A DNA stretch of 43,417 bases, from positions 1 to 43,417 of IMG/VR virus record IMGVR_UViG_3300006108_000026. The stretch is one strand, 5' to 3'. Below are positions 40,859 to 43,417 of the stretch, piece by piece. Both the position numbers and the translations under genes were made by a program. This stretch comes from a virus. The number at the start of each line of letters is the position of its first letter. Position 1 is the stretch's first letter. Under the pieces are notes generated by a model. The model ran no database searches. It saw nothing but the letters and a program-made list of their open reading frames with translations, and had not been told where the DNA came from.

Positions 40859-43417
40859 TTATCCCAGTTCTTTGATGAGCTTATCGACTTCCGGAGAAGT
40901 CATTGTCTTCTTGCTAGCAGGCTGGTCCTTTTGGACTACAGCGTAACCGCCATCTTCCTCAGGGGTAAAGACGTATGTATTGCCATTGGTCGACATGACG
41001 CTCAGTGGCTTACCAGCCTTAAGAGCGGAACGAAGACTTGCTGTTTCTTTATCGCTAATCTTAATCAGCATTCCACGGGTTGAAACCTGGAAGCCAAGGC
41101 TGCCAAGATCAGCAACCATCCATCCGGCGTCAGCTTCAGAAATGATTGAGCCGATCAGTGAGAAGCTTTGGTTCTGCTGGGTTCCTGCAGTTGCTGGAGC
41201 AGCAGCATGAGCTGTGGCGGACTGAGTGGAAGCAACAGCATTTTCAAGAGCATCACGCGCGATCTTGATCTTCTGCGCGACTGCCGAGTTCTTCGCCGTC
41301 ATCATACCAGGAGTGTTCTTGGCTTGAAGGATCTTTGCTTGGTACGAGAATGAACGGTTAGCATTGACATCGAAGCCCATCGCGATGAGCATGTCACTTA
41401 CCGCCTGAACAGTTGGGTTAGAGAAGGTAGGATTGGCTGCTTCTAACACTGCCATTTCCTTCAGAAGATTACCAACCGCCTTCAGATTTTCTTCAGTGGT
41501 CTCAGCCTTCTTCTTTTTCTTCTTGATGATCTGCCCGAACTCGTCGCGCTCTTCACCGCCTTCTTCCTCTTCGCCTTCAGACTCTTCTTCGCCTTCACCT
41601 TCGGTCTCTTCACCACCTTCTTCTTCCTGACCTTCAGGAGGAGTCTCAGTGTCAACGTCAGTTTCGGTTTCTTCAGGCTCGCCTTCATCTTCGTCGTTGT
41701 AGATGGTCATGTCGATATCTGGATTTTCATCCTCAACATCTTCGCTCTCATCACCAGTAGCACCTGGCTCTTCACCAGTGTTAACACCTTCTGGCCATTC
41801 AACGTCTACGATGTCGAACTTGTCGGCTAGATCGTTAACGACGTTTTCAATGTTGTCTTCTTTGCCGAGCATATCAGCCAGAGCCTTTTCAAAGGCATCG
41901 GCCTGGGCAGCGTTGACATAGACCTTGACAACAGAACCGTCATCCATCTCCATACCAAAGACGACAGAGTCAACTTCATCGTTGATCTCATGGGCCTTGT
42001 CGAGATAGCGGTTGACGTCCATGGTCGTGACGTTGTCACCCATGTTTACGTTGTTGCGAAGCTGCTTGAACTCAACGTCGGTCTGGCCGTGAGCCGTATT
42101 GTCAACGTCAGTTGCAAACTTCATGTCCTTAAGGTGTGCCCAATCTTCGCTTATCTTGAGGAGAGAGAACTTGCTCTCAGGAACACCCATCTTAGCGCCC
42201 TTAGGCTCCATGCTTGGGATAGGGAACTTCTTAGGACGCGTGAAGTTGCGCGAGCGCTTCATCACGACCTTGTTCTTGAAGAGCTTGAATGGATATGGCG
42301 CGATGTTACCAACGCGAGTAGTGCCGGCCTTGGATGCGTCAGCCGCACCAGCGCCAGTAAATCCTGGGCCAAGAGAACCAGTCTGAGCTGGTACCGAACC
42401 GCTAGTCGCCCCGGCGCCAGTTGCCGCACCAGCGCCCGCTGCAGGAGCTCCACCAGCTGCGGCTCCACCGCCAGCAGCTGCACCATCTTCATTGATGGAC
42501 TTGATTAGATTGAATGATTCTTTCACTTCGCCTTCTTCGCCGTCAGAGACTGCTTCAATGGTCTTACCGTACAGTGCCATGACCAAGTCTGCTGCTGTTC
42601 TAGATTGAAGAACTTGGGCTCTGACTTCATTGATGTCTTTCTTGGTCTCAGCAAACGCGGTAAGAGTGCGCTTCATAACTTCAGGAGAAATACCAATCTC
42701 CTTACCGGTCTTAAGAGTGAGCTTGAACTCACCGGCTTCTTCCTTGAACTGCTGAAGGATGCCGTTGACTTCCTTCAGAGCGTTCTCAAGGATCGCAGCG
42801 ATCTTGGTTCTAGTAGAGGCTACGCTGTTGATGTTGAGGCTGTTCGCTACTGCCTGCGCGGTAGCCATTGGCTCAGACTTCTTGAACTTGCTGATAAAGC
42901 GCTTCGTTCCAGATGCCAGTGCAAGTTCCTTGGCGCCCATCAGCTCAGCGATGCGGATACGAGCTTCACCAAAGGCGCCGCCTCTCATCTCAACAGGCTT
43001 GTCTTGATCAGTCGTCCTAACCAGACCCGCGATGTTGGCGCGTACCGCAGAGTTGAAGGTGTTGATCGCAGTGAAGACGTCCTTGTCGACGATCTTCGTC
43101 TGGCTTCCAGTAACTGGGTCACGAACGACAACGCCTTCAACGCCGATGTCTTCGGACGGATGAAGGTTGTCATCTTGAAGGAATGGCTTCACCTTGCGAA
43201 CGAAGTTGTTCAGCAGCATCTCCTTGATAGGAGCCTTGTAGGTGTCCATGATGTAGGCGTTGACGCGCTCGCGTTCTGCCTTGGCCTCTGCTCTCTTGTC
43301 CTTTGAAACTTGAGTGAGGCTGAGCTCTGCAACCTGACCATTCGTTAGGTCAGGGAACTCTTTGTTCTTTTCAGCTACGAACTTCTCCATCTGACCGAGA
43401 AGGTTTGTGGCTGCCTT
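40859..43417 (-). CDS. Large modular virion-type protein, 5' end cut by window edge
   Basis: At least 852 residues; the frame is open through the right edge, so the true start is outside. From the visible N-terminus: a helical, lysine/arginine-rich region with a VKPFLQDDNL segment and a long alanine-rich helix. Next comes a glycine/alanine linker (GAAAGGGAAAGGAPAAGAG), then a basic KRSRNFTRPKKFP segment and a compact domain (NRYLDKAHEINDEVDSVVFG; VYVNAAQADAFEKALADML). A long acidic Glu/Asp/Thr stretch follows (about 550-635), then a run of six lysines, and a C-terminal domain with strands (GFQVSTRGMLIKIS). The family is unrecognised. The order suggests an internal head, scaffold or structural protein; similar modules occur as uncharacterised proteins in T4-like phages. 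Confidence 0.7.
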   Translation of the reverse strand, partial: KAATNLLGQMEKFVAEKNKEFPDLTNGQVAELSLTQVSKDKRAEAKAERERVNAYIMDTYKAPIKEMLLNNFVRKVKPFLQDDNLHPSEDIGVEGVVVRDPVTGSQTKIVDKDVFTAINTFNSAVRANIAGLVRTTDQDKPVEMRGGAFGEARIRIAELMGAKELALASGTKRFISKFKKSEPMATAQAVANSLNINSVASTRTKIAAILENALKEVNGILQQFKEEAGEFKLTLKTGKEIGISPEVMKRTLTAFAETKKDINEVRAQVLQSRTAADLVMALYGKTIEAVSDGEEGEVKESFNLIKSINEDGAAAGGGAAAGGAPAAGAGAATGAGATSGSVPAQTGSLGPGFTGAGAADASKAGTTRVGNIAPYPFKLFKNKVVMKRSRNFTRPKKFPIPSMEPKGAKMGVPESKFSLLKISEDWAHLKDMKFATDVDNTAHGQTDVEFKQLRNNVNMGDNVTTMDVNRYLDKAHEINDEVDSVVFGMEMDDGSVVKVYVNAAQADAFEKALADMLGKEDNIENVVNDLADKFDIVDVEWPEGVNTGEEPGATGDESEDVEDENPDIDMTIYNDEDEGEPEETETDVDTETPPEGQEEEGGEETEGEGEEESEGEEEEGGEERDEFGQIIKKKKKKAETTEENLKAVGNLLKEMAVLEAANPTFSNPTVQAVSDMLIAMGFDVNANRSFSYQAKILQAKNTPGMMTAKNSAVAQKIKIARDALENAVASTQSATAHAAAPATAGTQQNQSFSLIGSIISEADAGWMVADLGSLGFQVSTRGMLIKISDKETASLRSALKAGKPLSVMSTNGNTYVFTPEEDGGYAVVQKDQPASKKTMTSPEVDKLIKELG

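Noticed and set aside
41505-41535. Lysine-run AAG/AAA tract as a frameshift site in the modular protein
   Set aside because: The phase gives G AAA AAG, not a slippery heptamer, and no alternative frame of interest follows.
42605-43306. Plus-strand open frame opposite the large modular protein
   Set aside because: Shadow of the minus-strand gene, which is open through the edge and has domain-like structure.
1-43417. Circular closure of the window through the leftward frames at both ends
   Set aside because: Joining base 1 to base 43417 on the minus strand makes a TAA stop at the junction and the two frames do not join.
1-43417. tRNA genes, CRISPR arrays, insertion sequences, attachment sites
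   Set aside because: None seen: gaps between genes are short (the longest about 150 bases) and hold no cloverleaf, regular spacer repeat or transposase-like sequence; the only mobile gene is the GIY-YIG endonuclease.

Overview
This window is a slice of a large tailed bacteriophage genome of the T4 superfamily (contractile-tailed, myovirus-type). The assignment rests on recognisable relatives of T4 proteins: the recombination nuclease pair gp46/gp47, the late sigma factor gp55, and a baseplate series resembling gp26, gp48, gp53, gp5, gp25, gp6 and gp7. At least eight NATAAATA octamers, which resemble T4 late promoters, sit just upstream of genes. A two-gene spanin set (inner-membrane coiled-coil protein plus outer-membrane lipoprotein) implies a Gram-negative host; the species cannot be told from the sequence. 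Both ends of the window run into minus-strand reading frames, so this is a fragment and not a complete genome.

Layout. Bases 1-1155 hold the start of a leftward gene and a rightward gp26-like baseplate gene. The latter ends in a textbook -1 slippery heptamer that leads into a short second frame. A bidirectional terminator (about 1188-1218) separates these from a compact leftward block (1235-9125). That block holds a probable family-A-like polymerase palm protein, a deoxyribosyltransferase-like protein, a GIY-YIG homing endonuclease, a Holliday-junction-resolvase-like nuclease, a small S80-peptidase-like protein, gp46, a protein resembling the core of a terminase ATPase, gp47, and the late sigma factor gp55. 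Most neighbours overlap by ATGA. Bases 9283-36253 are one rightward late block: a nucleotidyltransferase, a gp48-like tube cap, gp53, a hub protein, gp5 spike, gp25, gp6, a 2853-residue gp7-position protein, a propeller-bearing 1326-residue protein, three small appendage-type proteins, spanins, and a two-enzyme endolysin. From 36250 to the right edge genes run leftward again: a uracil-DNA-glycosylase-like protein, a 42-residue membrane protein, a 2OG-Fe(II)-oxygenase-like protein, a membrane coiled-coil protein, unknown proteins, a RecB-type exonuclease and a large modular protein cut by the edge.

How it works together. Sigma-70-like promoters with a shared extended -35 element precede the gp55 gene and a gene in the leftward block. 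This fits early or middle expression by host polymerase. gp55 would then direct RNA polymerase to the NATAAATA octamers in front of the baseplate, appendage and membrane genes. gp46/gp47 and the two PD-(D/E)XK nucleases fit recombination and replication; the spanins and endolysin fit lysis.

Most unusual points: the probable programmed frameshift in the gp26-like gene, the small polymerase-like protein, the terminase-like ATPase relic sitting between gp46 and gp47, the sigma factor with a long tail after its likely clamp-binding motif, and the very large baseplate proteins. All family names are from motif recognition by eye; no database search was run.
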